Below are positions 1-12,100 of a stretch of 64,000 bases of DNA, one piece after another. A program made the translations under genes and the position numbers. Every line of letters begins with the position of its first letter. Positions within the stretch are counted from its first letter, which is position 1. This DNA is from Tetracentron sinense. Its lineage: Eukaryota > Streptophyta > Magnoliopsida > Trochodendrales > Trochodendraceae. The stretch lies in NCBI GenBank assembly GCA_015143295.1, contig CM026565.1, positions 28,714,052 through 28,778,051 of the forward strand, read 5' to 3'. The notes under the pieces are model-generated. The model was not told the DNA's origin, searched no databases, and was given only the letters and a program-made list of their open reading frames with translations.

Positions 1-14
1 TCCACCTGGTTCAC

Positions 15-200
15 TTTTAACTCTTTTAACTGTGGTTAAGATTTACTAATGTTTAGGCTTAAAAGCAGTTTTTAGGATAGAAAAAAAATTTTAAACCAAT
101 TTTTGAACAACTTGAAAAAAATATTCTAAAAATTAAGGTTAGATTCTTTAACCATAATTAAAGGTTAGTAAATCTTAACCACAGTTAAAAAGGACACGTT
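15..200. repeat. Fold-back MITE-like repeat, related to the 9992 and 44208 elements
   Basis: The stretch at 23-49 (core TGTGGTTAAGATTTACTA) recurs inverted at 165-191, giving a stem with a loop of about 115 bases. The order CTTTTAACTCTTTTAAC...GGTTAAG on the left and CTTAACC...CACAGTTAAAA on the right matches the inner part of the MULE-like MITEs at 9992-10269 and 44208-44452. The outer end is cut by the window edge or has diverged, so no target duplication can be checked. A short duplication of AAAAAGGACACGTTTGGG follows at about 187-224. Confidence 0.5.
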
Positions 201-359
201 TGGGTTAAAAAGGACACGTTTGGGCAAAGAGACTAGGCCCGATAACTCAGGCTTCAGCCAGAGTAACTTGTGTACCAAGTCTTGTAAATAACACGTGGAG
301 TCATGCAAAAAACGAAAACGAAAACAGATCAAAAAGTGTTTAAAATTTAAATAGCTTCC

Positions 360-3000
360 ACACGCCCCATTAACATTAACAGTGGTTGAAGATATCAGAA
401 ATCCGGTGTGTGCTAAAGTTTTGGCGGAGAGGAATTCTGAATTGTGCAAGGAAGTCACGGTTGAAGAGATAAAAGAGGCTGCATGTTTTTGATTTGGGGG
501 GCTGTGAAGGCTCCCGGACCGGATGGGATGTCTGCTGCGTTTTATCAGCACCATTGGGACACTGTTGGATCCGACTTTTGTGCTGCTATCATGAGTTTTA
601 TCAGTTCTGGCTATCTCCTAAAAAGTATTAATCATACTCATATAGTTCTCATTCCAAAGGTGCCCAATCCTGAAGAGATTCATCACTTTAGACTGATCAG
701 TCTTTGCGATACGAGCTATAAGGTAATCGCTAAAATTCTAGCCCATCGATGAAGGGAGTGTTTGGAGGAGATTGTTGATCCGGCACATGAACAAGCGTAT
801 GGCTGTCAAGCTGGATATGAACTGAGCTTATGATAAAATGGAATGAAACTTCTTATGGTTATGATGGAACGATTGGGGTTCTGTCGACAGTGGATTCATC
901 AGTGTATCTCAACTGTAAGCTATGCGGTTCTTGTTAATGGTGAGCCAAAAGGTCATACTATTCTGGGAAGGGGGTTGCACTAGGGTGATCCGCTGTCTCC
1001 TTATCTTTTTCTCATTTGTGCAGAGACCCTTTCTCTACTTTTGCATCAAGCGGTTGATCTTCATCATTTGAGTGAGATCCAAGTGGATAGAGGAGCTCCC
1101 ACGATATCTCACCAATTCTTTGCAGATGATTGTATGGTGTTTCGTCAGGCCAATACCTGCGAGCCTGAACACTTGGTTCAGATGCTTAAAATATATGAAA
1201 AAGCATCATGACAAAAGGTAAACCAGAGTAAATCCGGCTTGTGTTTTAGCTCTAATACTCCTCGTAAGTTTCATAGGATTAGAGTAGGGATTTTCGATAT
1301 CAAGAACATCTCAGCTCCTCAAAAATCATTTGGGCCTTCCTACTGAGTTTAGTGGGTCAAAAATGCGCATTTTTGACCACTTAAAACAGCGTATCCTAAA
1401 GTGTATGCAAGTCTGGAAAGGAAAATTATTGTCTCAAGCGGGGAGGGGGATTCTCATTCAGTCGATTGTCCAAACTATTCCGGTGTATGCTATGAATTGT
1501 TTTAAGTTTCCTCTACGGTGGATCAAGGAGTTAAATGCGGCCACTACGAAGTTTTGGTAGAGCTCCGATATGAATCAAAAAATCCATCGGGTTAGTTGGA
1601 GTAAGCTTTGTCAGGTGAAATCAATTGGTGGAGTATGATCGTGCAATCTTCAAGTTTTCGATCTTGGGCTGTTAACAGAGCAAGGGTGGAGACCCGAATT
1701 CATTATGGGCTCCCGTGTTAAACTCTATTTATTTTCCGAGGTCTTCTTTTTTGGAAGCTAAGAAGGGCTCCAGGCCGTCTTGGGCGTGGCAAAGTTTGTT
1801 AGCCGGTAGGGCCGTGGTGGAGAAGGGTTATAGGTGGAAAATTGGTTCGGGTGTTCATGTTCAGGCTGGTGATGATCCGTGGGTGCCCTCCCTCCCTCAA
1901 TTCAAGCCCATTCCTCTTCCTGGAATCTCTCTCAAAGATGTTCTTGTTGCAGATCTAATCAATGGAGATTGTGGGATCAGGAGCTTTTGGAAAGACTAGT
2001 GACGCAGCAGTCGTGGACAGAAATAGTTTAGGTTCCGCTTAGTGTATTGCAGACTCAGGATAGAATGTTATGGCATTATCCTTCTTGGCAAAAGCAGGTT
2101 ATCAATGTCGGTCGTGCCGCTTCCAGCTTAAAGCAGGTGGGGGTGCTGAGAGCCCAGTGGAGCAAGGCAGCTTCAAGTTCCTCCAAAAATCCAGTTGTTT
2201 ATGTGGAGGCTTGGTCAAAATGCGGTGGTTGTAGCGATGAACCTTAAGACAAAGAAAGTTTGGGTTTTGGAGGAATGTCCCCTATGCAAGATGCATCCCG
2301 AAACTGTCACCCATCTCTTTTTGGAGTGTGCTTGCTATTGTAGCATTTGGTTTGGCTCAAATTGTTCGTTAAAGTTTCCTTCAAATTCAGTTTTGGACAT
2401 TCTCTCAATGGTGGGTGCAGTGGATGAGTCATCCTCAGCGAGGTGAACAAAGTGTCCTAGTTAGCCAGATGGTTATGTGTTACTCTTTGGTTTATTTGGA
2501 AATTACGGAATGATGTGGTCTCTAACGGTGCTTTGCCAGATCCAATTGCGAGGACCTTAACCGATCTTTTGGAGTTCCGAAGGGTCATGAGGCCACTATT
2601 CTGCAGGTCTGGTCAACTTCAGAGAGGGGCTGGTTAAAGAATAACGTGGACGGAGCGTCACTAATCAATGGATGGGCTAAGCACTGCAGAAGGGGAAGCA
2701 ATTAGATGGGGTTTCTTATCGGCAATAGAACGAGGGTGGTCTCAGGTGATTATTGAATCGGACTCTAAAGAGTCCATTGATTATCTGAATGGTCTTGCCC
2801 CAATTCCTCATTGGGACATCAGTCTCTTGATGGAGGATATTCAGCAGTTGCAAGAGAGATGCCCAAGGGTGGTTTTCAAATTCATTCCCTGTATTTCTAA
2901 TTTTGAAGCCCATGAGGCTGCTCAGGAAGCATCCAAAACTTGGGAAAAACAGAACGAAAAAACCTTTGATTTGATAAAGACTTCTATTGTGTGAATAAAG
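360..3000 (+). mobile_element. Decayed L1-type LINE with RNase H domain
   Basis: Pieces of one LINE ORF2 appear in the right order. The reverse transcriptase start is at 483-752 (VKAPGPDGM motif, then IPKV and a RLISLCDTSYK-like block). The RT middle lies at about 780-1200 and includes a GDPLSPYLF-like block near 985-1010 and the catalytic FADD-type motif near 1122-1135. The thumb region is at 1330-1560, a zinc-knuckle zf-RVT block (CPLC...H-LFLEC) at about 2275-2350, and an RNase H-like domain at 2668-2994. At least four frame breaks and stops separate these blocks, so no full ORF2 remains. The endonuclease is missing upstream, consistent with 5' truncation. A C-terminal RNase H is known from a subset of plant L1 elements. 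Confidence 0.8.
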
Positions 3001-3112
3001 GGACAGAATACTTATTTTTTGTGTTTATTAAAAATATATTTTCTATAATTTGTTTTAATGGGATATGACACTTAGCAGTGATGACTTTGGATAATGTTTC
3101 AAGGGCAAACCT

Positions 3113-3507
3113 TGTTGAGAGTAAGTTACGCAACGGAAATTAGGCACAAAGCCTTAGTATTCAAACTCTCCACCAAATATACAAAAGTAGAGTAAAGGAA
3201 GAAAAGAGCAACTTTATTCAATGAATTATCAAAACTTCTCAATACATAAACCGTTCACCTCTGCACTATTTATAACAGTTACAAACCTAAGTAAGTAAGT
3301 AATGATAAACCTTATTAAATAAGGAATCATGATAAACCTTATCAAATAAGAAATCATGATAAACTCTTCTACCTAATATTGACTCTTCTAGGTAGTTTAG
3401 ATAAACTTAAATTCTAACTAGTGTTAATCTACTTATCACAAGATAAAGCTAATTAGTCTACCGGCCCAGCCCCTCTGGCATGTGTAGAGTCCACGATGAC
3501 TTTAACA
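3113..3507 (-). repeat. Copia-1 3' LTR
   Basis: 395 bp, beginning TGTTGAGAG and ending TTTAACA on the plus strand, so TG...CA in the element's own direction. It matches 7778-8180 over its whole length with scattered substitutions and small indels. Confidence 0.93.
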
Positions 3508-6500
3508 CTCCCCCTCAGCGCTGACTCCCTGCTCATCACGCCAAGTTCCTTTCTGAACTTTACAAACTTCTTGAAACACAACCCTTTAGTAAATATTTCG
3601 ACAACTTGTTCATTAAAAAGAATCGGTAAGAGATGAATTTCTCCACGAAGCACCTTCTCCCTGACAAAGTGATGATGAACTTCAACATGCTTTGTTCTAG
3701 CGTGAAATACTGGATTTTCTGCCAATCGAATTGTGCTTTCATTGTCGCTATACAGTCTGATTGCATAGTTTGTGGTTTGATGCAAATCAAATATTAATTG
3801 CATTAACCACGCACTTTCTTGCACTGTCATAGCTGCAACCCTATATTCTGCTTCCGTTGTTGACAAAGACACAGTTGGTTGTCTTCTGCTGCACCAAGAA
3901 ACAACACCCAAACCAAGACTAAACATATAGCTTGTAGTTGATCTTCGAGTCGAGAGATCACCTGCGTAGTCTGCATCACAGTATCCGACAAATTTGCATT
4001 TGACAACCCTTTCATACCAAACACTATGATCAATTGTTCCTTTAACATATCTTAGAATTCTTCGCACAATCTCAAGATGTGGCTTTCTTGGACTATGCAT
4101 AAATCTGCTCACGACCCCTACTGCTTGAGAGATATCAGGACGAGTTAGAGTTAAGTAGATCAAACTTCCCACAAACTATCTGTATATGCAAGAATCTTCT
4201 AGTTCTTCAACTTCATCTATACGAACTTTAGTGTTGATATTCATCGGTGTAGCCATCGGTTTGCAATCAAACATTCCAAACTGCTTCAACAGGTCACTGG
4301 AATATTTTTGTTGACATAAAAATATTCCATATTTATTCCGATCTATCTCGAGTCCGAGAAAGTGTTTCAACTCTCCAAGTTCCTTCATCTGAAATCTAAT
4401 TCCAAGATTCATGCGAATTCTTTTAATTTCTTCTAGATCATCTCCAATAATAATCAAATCATCAACATAGACTAGCATAACTGCAACTTTGTCTGCTACA
4501 AATTTTACAAACAAACTTGAATCAGTTGAGGCTAGAATATAACCACTGATTGTGAGAAACTCAACAATCTTTCCATACCATGCTCTTGGAGCCTGCTTCA
4601 ATCCATATAAAGTCTTTCTCAATTTGCAAACATCTTGAGGATATTGTGAATTTTCAAATCCCTTGGGCTGCTCCATATAGATTTCTCGATCTATCTTAGC
4701 GTGAGGAAACATATTCTTCACATCTATTTGCCACAACCTCTAATTCTTGATAGCAGCGATAGCAATCAGAATCCTTACTGTAGTTATCTTAGCCACAGGA
4801 CTGAAAGTCTTGTCATAGTCTATTCTATACTTTTGTGAAAAACCTCTGGCAACTAGTCGAGCCTTGAATCGCTCCACTGAACCATTTGCTCGGGTCTTGA
4901 TCTTATATACTCATTTGCAAGAAATAGGTTTTACACCATCTGGTTTTGGTATTAGATTTCAAGTCTCATTCTGCTTTAAGGCTTGAATCTCATCTGTCAT
5001 AGCTTCCTCCCATTCAGGAACCCCTTGAGCTTCTTCAAATGACTTTGACTCTTCAATCACCAAATCTTTGTCAATCATTACTTATGCTAGATCTGCATTC
5101 ACATTATTTAGTTTCGCCTTTTCTGTTGCATACTTTGGATTTGGCTTTGGTACTCGTTGTGGCCTCCTTAAGACATGCTCATCTTTTTGTTCAGACTCTT
5201 CAAGTTGTGAGGGCCGATTTTCTTCTATAACAGTCTGTTGATAAGTTCCAGTTTTTCAAGGGCTTGCACTAGATGTCATCTGTGAGACATCCTCATCAAC
5301 CTGTACACTTGATTCAAATGTCTTCTGATTAGAATGACACCTAACTCTTGTCTCCTCTTCTAGTTCCTCTTCAAACTTTTGATCAACTGGAAGATCGACA
5401 TGATCGATCGACTACCTTGATGATGACTCATTGAACACAACATTTCTCGACACATGTACTCGATCTGAAGTTGGATCAATACACCTCCAGCCTTTCCTTT
5501 CTGAATCATATCCCACAAAGATACATCGGATCGCCTTCTTATCAAATTTACTGCAAAGATGGTTAGGCACAAATACATAGCTTATACAACCAAATACTCG
5601 AAAGTGACTTACTGTAGACTTCATCTCATACAGGTTCTGGAAGGCGAAAGGTACTCGAACTTTGGTTGTGGTAGGCGATTAATAACATGATTTACAGTCA
5701 TCATGCATTCAGCCCAAAAGCGAGCTAGCACATTTTTCGAATGTAACAAACTCCTGCATGTCTCGGCTAGATGTCTGTTCTTCCTCTCCGAGACCCATTT
5801 TGTTGTGGCGTATAGGGACAAGTTAGTTGTCTTCGGATATCATGCTCTTGTAGATACTTGTTGAACTCTTCTGAAGTATACTCTTCCCTAATGTCTGATC
5901 TTAGACATGTTATCTTACGTCTAAGCTCTTTTTCCACCTTACTCTTAAGATCCTTGAATTTGTTGAGTACTCCCTCCTTCTCATTTAGGAAGTAAATCCA
6001 AGTGTATCGAGAATAATCGTGGATGAATGTGAGCATGTATTTCATACCTCCAAGTGAAACATCTTTCACTGGACCGAACACATCTGAATGCACCAATTCA
6101 AGAGGTTTCTTGGCTCGAAACTTCGACTCAGTATAGGGAAGCTGATGTGACTTGCCATATTGACATCCTGCGCATACTTAATCATCTCGGATCTCCAGAT
6201 TAGGAAGCCCTTTCAACATGTTTTTCTTTATCATAGCTTTTAACTTGACGAATCCAACATGAGCAAGTCGAGCATGCCACAAATCAGCTATTTCACTCTT
6301 TCGAGTCTTGTCTACATAAGTAGCCTCAGCTGACATAACATAGACGGATTCAATTCTTTTGCCTTGCGTGATGGGAGTGCCTTCGATCTACATCTCTTTG
6401 TAGATCTTCACATCATTGGGTCCGAACACGATGGTGTTTCCCGATGTCGCCAACTGAGAGACAGACACCAGGTTCTTCTTCATCATTGGGACATGGAATA

Positions 6501-7600
6501 CGCCTTGAAGCAGGGTTGAATCCTCACTTCCTTTTGGTATACATATAACACTACCTACATGAATGATTGACAGTCTCGCATTGTTTGTTGTCACTATTAC
6601 TCATTGGCCATTATATTGTTTCTTTGAAAGAAACTTTTGATCATCTCTAGTCATGTGATTTGAGCAACCTGAATCAACTATCTAGTCACTAGAATAGTCT
6701 ATTTGATTATTGTTGCTCATAGGCATGGTAACTGTAGCAATCAATCCGAGTGCATCAGATTGTTCTTCAGCGATAGACAAATAAGCACTCCACTCCTCTT
6801 CCTCGCCATCAATTTTCTGTGGTAGGTCTTCTGAAGTTGCTACATTCCCTTCAACTTTCTTCTTCTTGAATGCTCGACAATTTCCAGCAAAATGGTCTGA
6901 CTTGCTGCAATTATAGCACGTTCTTATTCTCGGATCCTGAGAGTCACGTTCCTTGGAACTATCCTCGCTCTTCCTTGAATTCGAGTTCGATTGATACTTC
7001 AAATTCTTTTGTTTTCTCCTGTCATTAAAAGACCTTTTACTTTTACTAGTGGACAAGACTTCTTCTTTCTCATTAGTAGAAAGACCAATCATCTTCTTTG
7101 CTAGACTTTCCTAGTTTGCTAGAAGGCTTTCAAGCTCCAAGAATGTTGGTTGAGTCAGCCATCCACGAATTGCTTTCATGAACCCGTGGTACTCAGGCTT
7201 TAGACCTCGAATGACAATCCTTTTCATACGAGCATCAGTAATTTTCGACTTCTCGTCAAGTTGCGATATCTCAAGACAAATTCCTTTTACTTTCATAAAA
7301 TATTGAAAAATCAACATGCTTCCTTGAAATACCGAACTGATCTTGTTCTCTAGCAATTGCAATCTTGCATCATTAGATCGAGTGAAAAGTGTGGATATCG
7401 CATCCAACGCTTCATTCGGAGACTTGGCCTCTCGAATATGTTTGAGCAATTCTTTCTGAATTGTAGCTTTCAATACGAACAAAGCTTTGCCCGCCTTTAT
7501 CTTCCACTTCCTTAATTTCTCAGCATTCTCTTCAGTTTTGGGTGGTGCGATGATTTATTCGTCATTCATCCCTCCCAAAGATCTTGTTCCTGCAAATACA
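3453..7600 (-). pseudogene. Copia-1 gag-pol remnant
   Basis: Blocks run right to left. Gag is at 7482-7111. A CCHC zinc knuckle (CYNC...H...C) lies in 7092-6682. A spacer/protease-side block is at 6594-6388, and the integrase core at 6096-5770 includes CPYTPQQNG. The integrase tail and connector are at 5624-5412. Reverse transcriptase is at 4736-4176, with [13 protein letters not shown] and the catalytic YVDD, and RNase H at 4172-3453, with STTEAEY and KGL, reading a few codons into the LTR. Stops and frameshifts between blocks make it non-coding as it stands, so any movement would need proteins from another copy. Confidence 0.88.
3508..3522 (-). other. Copia-1 polypurine tract
   Basis: The minus strand reads GCGCTGAGGGGGAG directly before the 3' LTR. 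This is the usual place for the plus-strand primer of an LTR retrotransposon. Confidence 0.7.
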
Positions 7601-7760
7601 ATTCTAAACAAGATCTCGAATACTCATAGTTAGTATTGTTCAACTTCTCTATATCGCTTACAGAATTTGCATGGTCCATTGATCTGAGTTGACGTATACA
7701 AGGTATTTGATGAGATCTTCAGACTCATTGTTTTGAGGTCTTCACACCCGTTCCCTGAAC

Positions 7761-7775
7761 CTGACTCTGATACCA
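7761..7775 (-). other. Copia-1 primer-binding site (tRNA-iMet)
   Basis: The minus strand reads TGGTATCAGAGTCAG two bases inside the 5' LTR. The first 11 bases match the canonical complement of the initiator tRNA-Met 3' end. Confidence 0.85.
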
Positions 7776-7777
7776 CT

Positions 7778-8180
7778 TGTTGAGAGTATGTTACGCAATA
7801 AAAATTAGGCACAAAGCCTTAGTATTCAAACTCTCCACCAAATATACAAAACAGAGTAAAAGAAGAAGAGAGCAACTTTATTAAATGAATTATCAAAAGT
7901 TTTTTTTTTTTGGTTCAAAAGTTCTCAATACATAAACTGTTCACCTCTGCACTATTTATAATAATTACAAACCTAAGTAAGTAAGTAATGATAAACCTTA
8001 TCAAATAAGGAATCATGATAAACACTTCTATCCAATATTGACTTTTCTAGGTAGTTTAGATAAACTTAAATTCTAACTAGTGTTAATCTACTTATCACAA
8101 GATAAAGCTAATTAGATAAATCTCATTAATCTACCGGCCCGGCCCCTCTGGCATGTGTAGAGTCCACGATGACTTTAACA
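7778..8180 (-). repeat. Copia-1 5' LTR
   Basis: 403 bp partner of 3113-3507. It is longer mainly because of an internal T-run with a few extra bases near 7899-7920. Confidence 0.93.
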
Positions 8181-8841
8181 AACCTCCCCTTGACCCAACT
8201 GTCACAAACTTAGGGGTGTGTTAGATGATCTCTATAAAAAGAGATCAAAGGGAGGGGTTTTACTCTTTTGAAACCCACTCCAATCAAATCACAAACTCAC
8301 ATAGAAAGCATCCAAAATCTATCAGAAACTCTCAGGCAGATTCTATAGTGTTAGACAGACTGCAAGCCTCACAGAGCTTCATCTGTGGCCAAAACACTTC
8401 CTGAAAGAGACTGGCATGAAATAACTCCTTCACTAACTCAATCAAGAATAAGCTGATGCAACTCCAAGTTTCAAAAAAAGGTTCCAAATAGACACTTTTT
8501 AGTTTAAAAAAATAAGAAATTAGTGTGGCATTTGCAACTGTTAGTTCCATTGGATTTCCACTCAGCTAGCGTTCTGTTATTACATATCTACCTTCCCTTC
8601 AACCATTTTCTCTTGAATTCTACTTGTTTCCTTTTTTTTCTCTTATTTATTTGACAGACAATCCAATGGTTCAATCAGTTCAAATGCCAATAGATGACAC
8701 GAAAAAGAAAACCAGAAATGGAATATCAAAATAGAAAGCCCTTTAATATTGAAATATTACTGAGCTTAACCGGTAAAACAAATGGCCATCCAGACAATTG
8801 AGGAGAAACATTGCTTACATAGATAAGTCAGGAGATTCTGC
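8181..8841 (-). other. 3' flank and probable 3' UTR of the TRAF-like gene
   Basis: No coding potential was seen. On the minus strand an AATAAA lies at about 8645-8650, some 190 bases after the stop codon, and is a candidate polyadenylation signal. The Copia-1 insertion begins 661 bases after the stop, so it probably lies outside the transcript. Confidence 0.45.
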
Positions 8842-9186
8842 TCAGGTATGATTGAACCAGGGTCCCACCGCACCATTCATGTGCCCGTTGCTGTGGATCC
8901 CGACACCATTTGGGATGAGTGAAGGGGGCAGACCGACAGCAATGGGAGGTGGGGTCGTGGGGTATAATCCGTGGGAGTGTGGGAGGGTGTGGGGGCTCAT
9001 AAGAGGACTGCCGCCAGCAGTCCCTGAATGCTGCTGGAGTGCATGGATCTGCCTAAGCCCTTCCTCGTGGATACGCGAAAGCGTCTCCAATTCCTTCATT
9101 GATAGAGCTTCCAAGCCTGCACCATACAGAGGGGCATGTCGGGACATCTCTTCCTGGAGTGAAGCCTCGAGAGTATGGATATATTG
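8842..9186 (-). CDS. TRAF-like gene exon 10 (C-terminus)
   Basis: 345 bp including the TGA stop at 8844-8842. It starts QYIHTLEASLQEEMSRHAP, then a helical segment and a Gly/Pro/His-rich tail. Acceptor TTTCTGCAG. Confidence 0.93.
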   Translation of the reverse strand, partial: QYIHTLEASLQEEMSRHAPLYGAGLEALSMKELETLSRIHEEGLRQIHALQQHSGTAGGSPLMSPHTLPHSHGLYPTTPPPIAVGLPPSLIPNGVGIHSNGHMNGAVGPWFNHT

Positions 9187-12100
9187 CTGCAGAAACATAC
9201 AGGCAGCATTTAGTCAAAGACATTGTAATATTCCCCAAAGCAGTAGAGAAATTAAAAGAATTAATATATGTATGAGACAGAGAGAGAGAGAGACAGGACT
9301 ATTTACAAAGCCTCCCAAATATGGTACCATGTTGCTACTATGAAAACATAATAATGATTATAACAAAGATGCAATTGCAGAGATAACAATGGAGCAACCT
9401 AAATGGGAGAAAGTCCAACATATTGCGGAGGTCCAAAAGTGAATGTGAGCAGCTGCCCCAGCTACTTAACCTGCAACTGTGACCACTATTTCCTTTCTGA
9501 GATCCTATTCTTTAATGTTATATAATGCACATGGACCTAAGAACTCTTGCCTCAGAAAAAAACCTTAAGAAAAAGTCAAATCTTGTGAGATGCATGAAGA
9601 ACGAGAAAAGGAACTCCGAATGTTACTCCACCTCATCCTCCTACACCGACTCCACAATAGAAGCAGAAATAGAGAGAGGTTTCAGCAGCTCATGTTGGCT
9701 ATGTACTATGGTCCACACGTCCATATACTGCAACACTAACCTGCTGCTTTGCAGGATAATCTTGTGATCAACTCAAAGTTCTCTAGCATCATGCATAAGA
9801 AACTCAACATGTATTCTGAATCTGAAATCCCATTACCCACTGAATTTGTTGAACTAAGATCATGCAGGAAAACCAAAGAAAAAAAAAAACTCGTTTCGGG
9901 GACCATAAAGGTCCCAACCGAAACCGATCGTTCACATAAAAGTAAAAATAATATGAAATAAGGTAGTAGATAGGTAATAACATTCTTCTAAGGGCAGTGA
10001 TTAGCACACCACACATTAGACTATGTAGTCTAATGCCATGGCTACGTTTCCCTTTTAACACTCTTTTAATGTTAACTATGGTTAAGCTTAAGAAAATTAA
10101 AGTTAAAATTTTTGTTTTTTTCTTTTTAAAAACCAAGGTTAGATTGCTTAACCTTAGAAGTGAGTGAATATTAACCACAACTGATGTGTAGTAAAAAAGG
10201 GGGCATGGACCAATGAGGACTGCACATTAGACTACATAGTCTAATGCGGCAGTAAGTTAAGCATTTCCCTTCTTCTAAAGCCAGTATCAAGTAGAAAATG
10301 TAGAAATAATGAAATATAGTAGGGCAATAGTATCTACACAAGTCGAAAGTAGAAACTTACTGCCAAAGCCACATAGAATTATGAGCTAACTCATCATCAT
10401 CATCGTCGTCTCTATAATGTAAGCATAGTTACCAAACCACTGTATTATACTTTTAAATTGGCGTACTTTTGTTGTGTTACAAATTATATGCGTATCGTCG
10501 TATAATACGTGTTTAATATGCAAATTTTGTATTAAACTCATATAATTCACACATTTTTGTCATACTTTTACGGTGTTAAATGCATATTTTATATTAAATG
10601 ATTGCTACAAGTTAATATCATGATTTTTATTTATTTATAATTATAATTTTTTAATTTTACTGTATTTTGCCATATAACACCCGTACTTCCTGAACGGATC
10701 ATTGTTGTATTATACTCATACCGTACTTGATAACTATGAATGTAAGGCTAGTGGTAGAGATTTTAGGTTATAGGGCTTAGAATGGGTAAAGAGCAAGAAG
10801 GAAATGAAAGAGAAGTTTTGGGGGTGTTTTTAGGGGTTTATGGTAACCCCTTTTATCTAAAAAGGCCGAACGAGTCATATGCTGAAACCAGCGAGTCTTA
10901 TTTTTTCTTTAAAAAAAATGTAAAGGTCAGGCATCGGGTCCTACCGAAACCGACACGTATCAGGCAATAGTCCTCGATACATATCAGTTCTAGCCTTTTT
11001 CAAATCATGAGGAAAACTAGTTGCAGATGTATTTCTGTACAAACACCCACTTAATGGCCCTACATATCTTACACCAATAGTTTCAAAAACATATTGCCGA
11101 AGTTGAATGCTAACACCACCAAGTTTACTAGGGCAATGTATCATTTTTCCATCAAATGAAGAATTTTCTCAATTATCTTATTAAGTTGGCCATTATGAAT
11201 TGATTTGGCTCAGTCATATTTATACCATTATGAAAAATCCCTAATAAATGTCAACTATTTGAATATTGCCAATAAATGTAGGATGAATGTGTCGATAAGA
11301 TCACATGAATAAGGGAATACCCGTGGATAACTAGGGATGGATAAATGATGGTCCTGCTATATACCGGAAGGTGAGGTGCAAGATAAGTGTGTTCATAATC
11401 AAAGGGTTCCCAAAAGCATCTACACACCCTGGAATAAAGATTAACTACATGCTGAACCAAAACTTTGAATGCATAAACAATTAATCTCCTCAACCATGAT
11501 CTACACAAGTTAGCTCCATTATCAGCCATAAGCGAGGAGTAATAACATAGATTTTCTTTTATTTATTTATATATATATATATTGGTATATTGGGGGGGGG
11601 GGGAGGATCGGTTAGAGATGACTGGTTTAGCAGGTGAAGACTGGATTGTTAGTGGCATGGCTTAATGTATGGTTGGTTTTGCAGCATTCAGAACATTCAT
11701 TTCAAAGGATTATACGACTCCGAACTTCCTGAGTTAGTTGGAAGTAATCACACAAAACAACCAGTTGATCATGTATATTATTGGTTACACAAAAATTGTA
11801 CAGAATATGATTGATCATAAACACCACAAAGCATAGCAGCGTTAAATCTAACTGATCGATAGAATCCAAAGAAAATTTCCTGGGCAGAAAGAAATGAAGT
11901 ACAAACCTGGCAGGCATGCAATTTTGCTTCCATCCCATCAATGTATGCTTCACATCGAGCAACCTGCTCTTCCTTCTCCCGCTTTTCACCTTCAGTTTGT
12001 CCAACTGTTTGTGTCAACCGTCGGACTTCATCCTCAAGGGACTTCCGGACTTCCTCTCGAGTCACAGTCTCAGTAGCATAGCGTTTTAGTTCTTCATCAA

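Larger units (their letters stand above)
3113..8180 (-). mobile_element. Copia-1: full-length Ty1/copia LTR retrotransposon
   Basis: Two LTRs (3113-3507 and 7778-8180) bound about 4.3 kb of internal sequence on the minus strand. The five bases before the left LTR (3108-3112) and after the right LTR (8181-8185) are both AACCT, a perfect target-site duplication. A tRNA-iMet primer site adjoins the 5' LTR, and a G-rich polypurine tract adjoins the 3' LTR. Internal order is gag, integrase, RT, RNase H, which is the copia order. The element sits just downstream of the TRAF-like gene, in the same orientation. Confidence 0.95.

Noticed and set aside
165..554. 129-codon minus-strand open frame
   Set aside because: It overlaps the LINE RT start on the other strand and a fold-back repeat, and has no domain signature.
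8852..9343. 163-codon plus-strand open frame
   Set aside because: It is antisense to exon 10 of the TRAF-like gene, whose splice sites and coiled-coil reading frame are clear.
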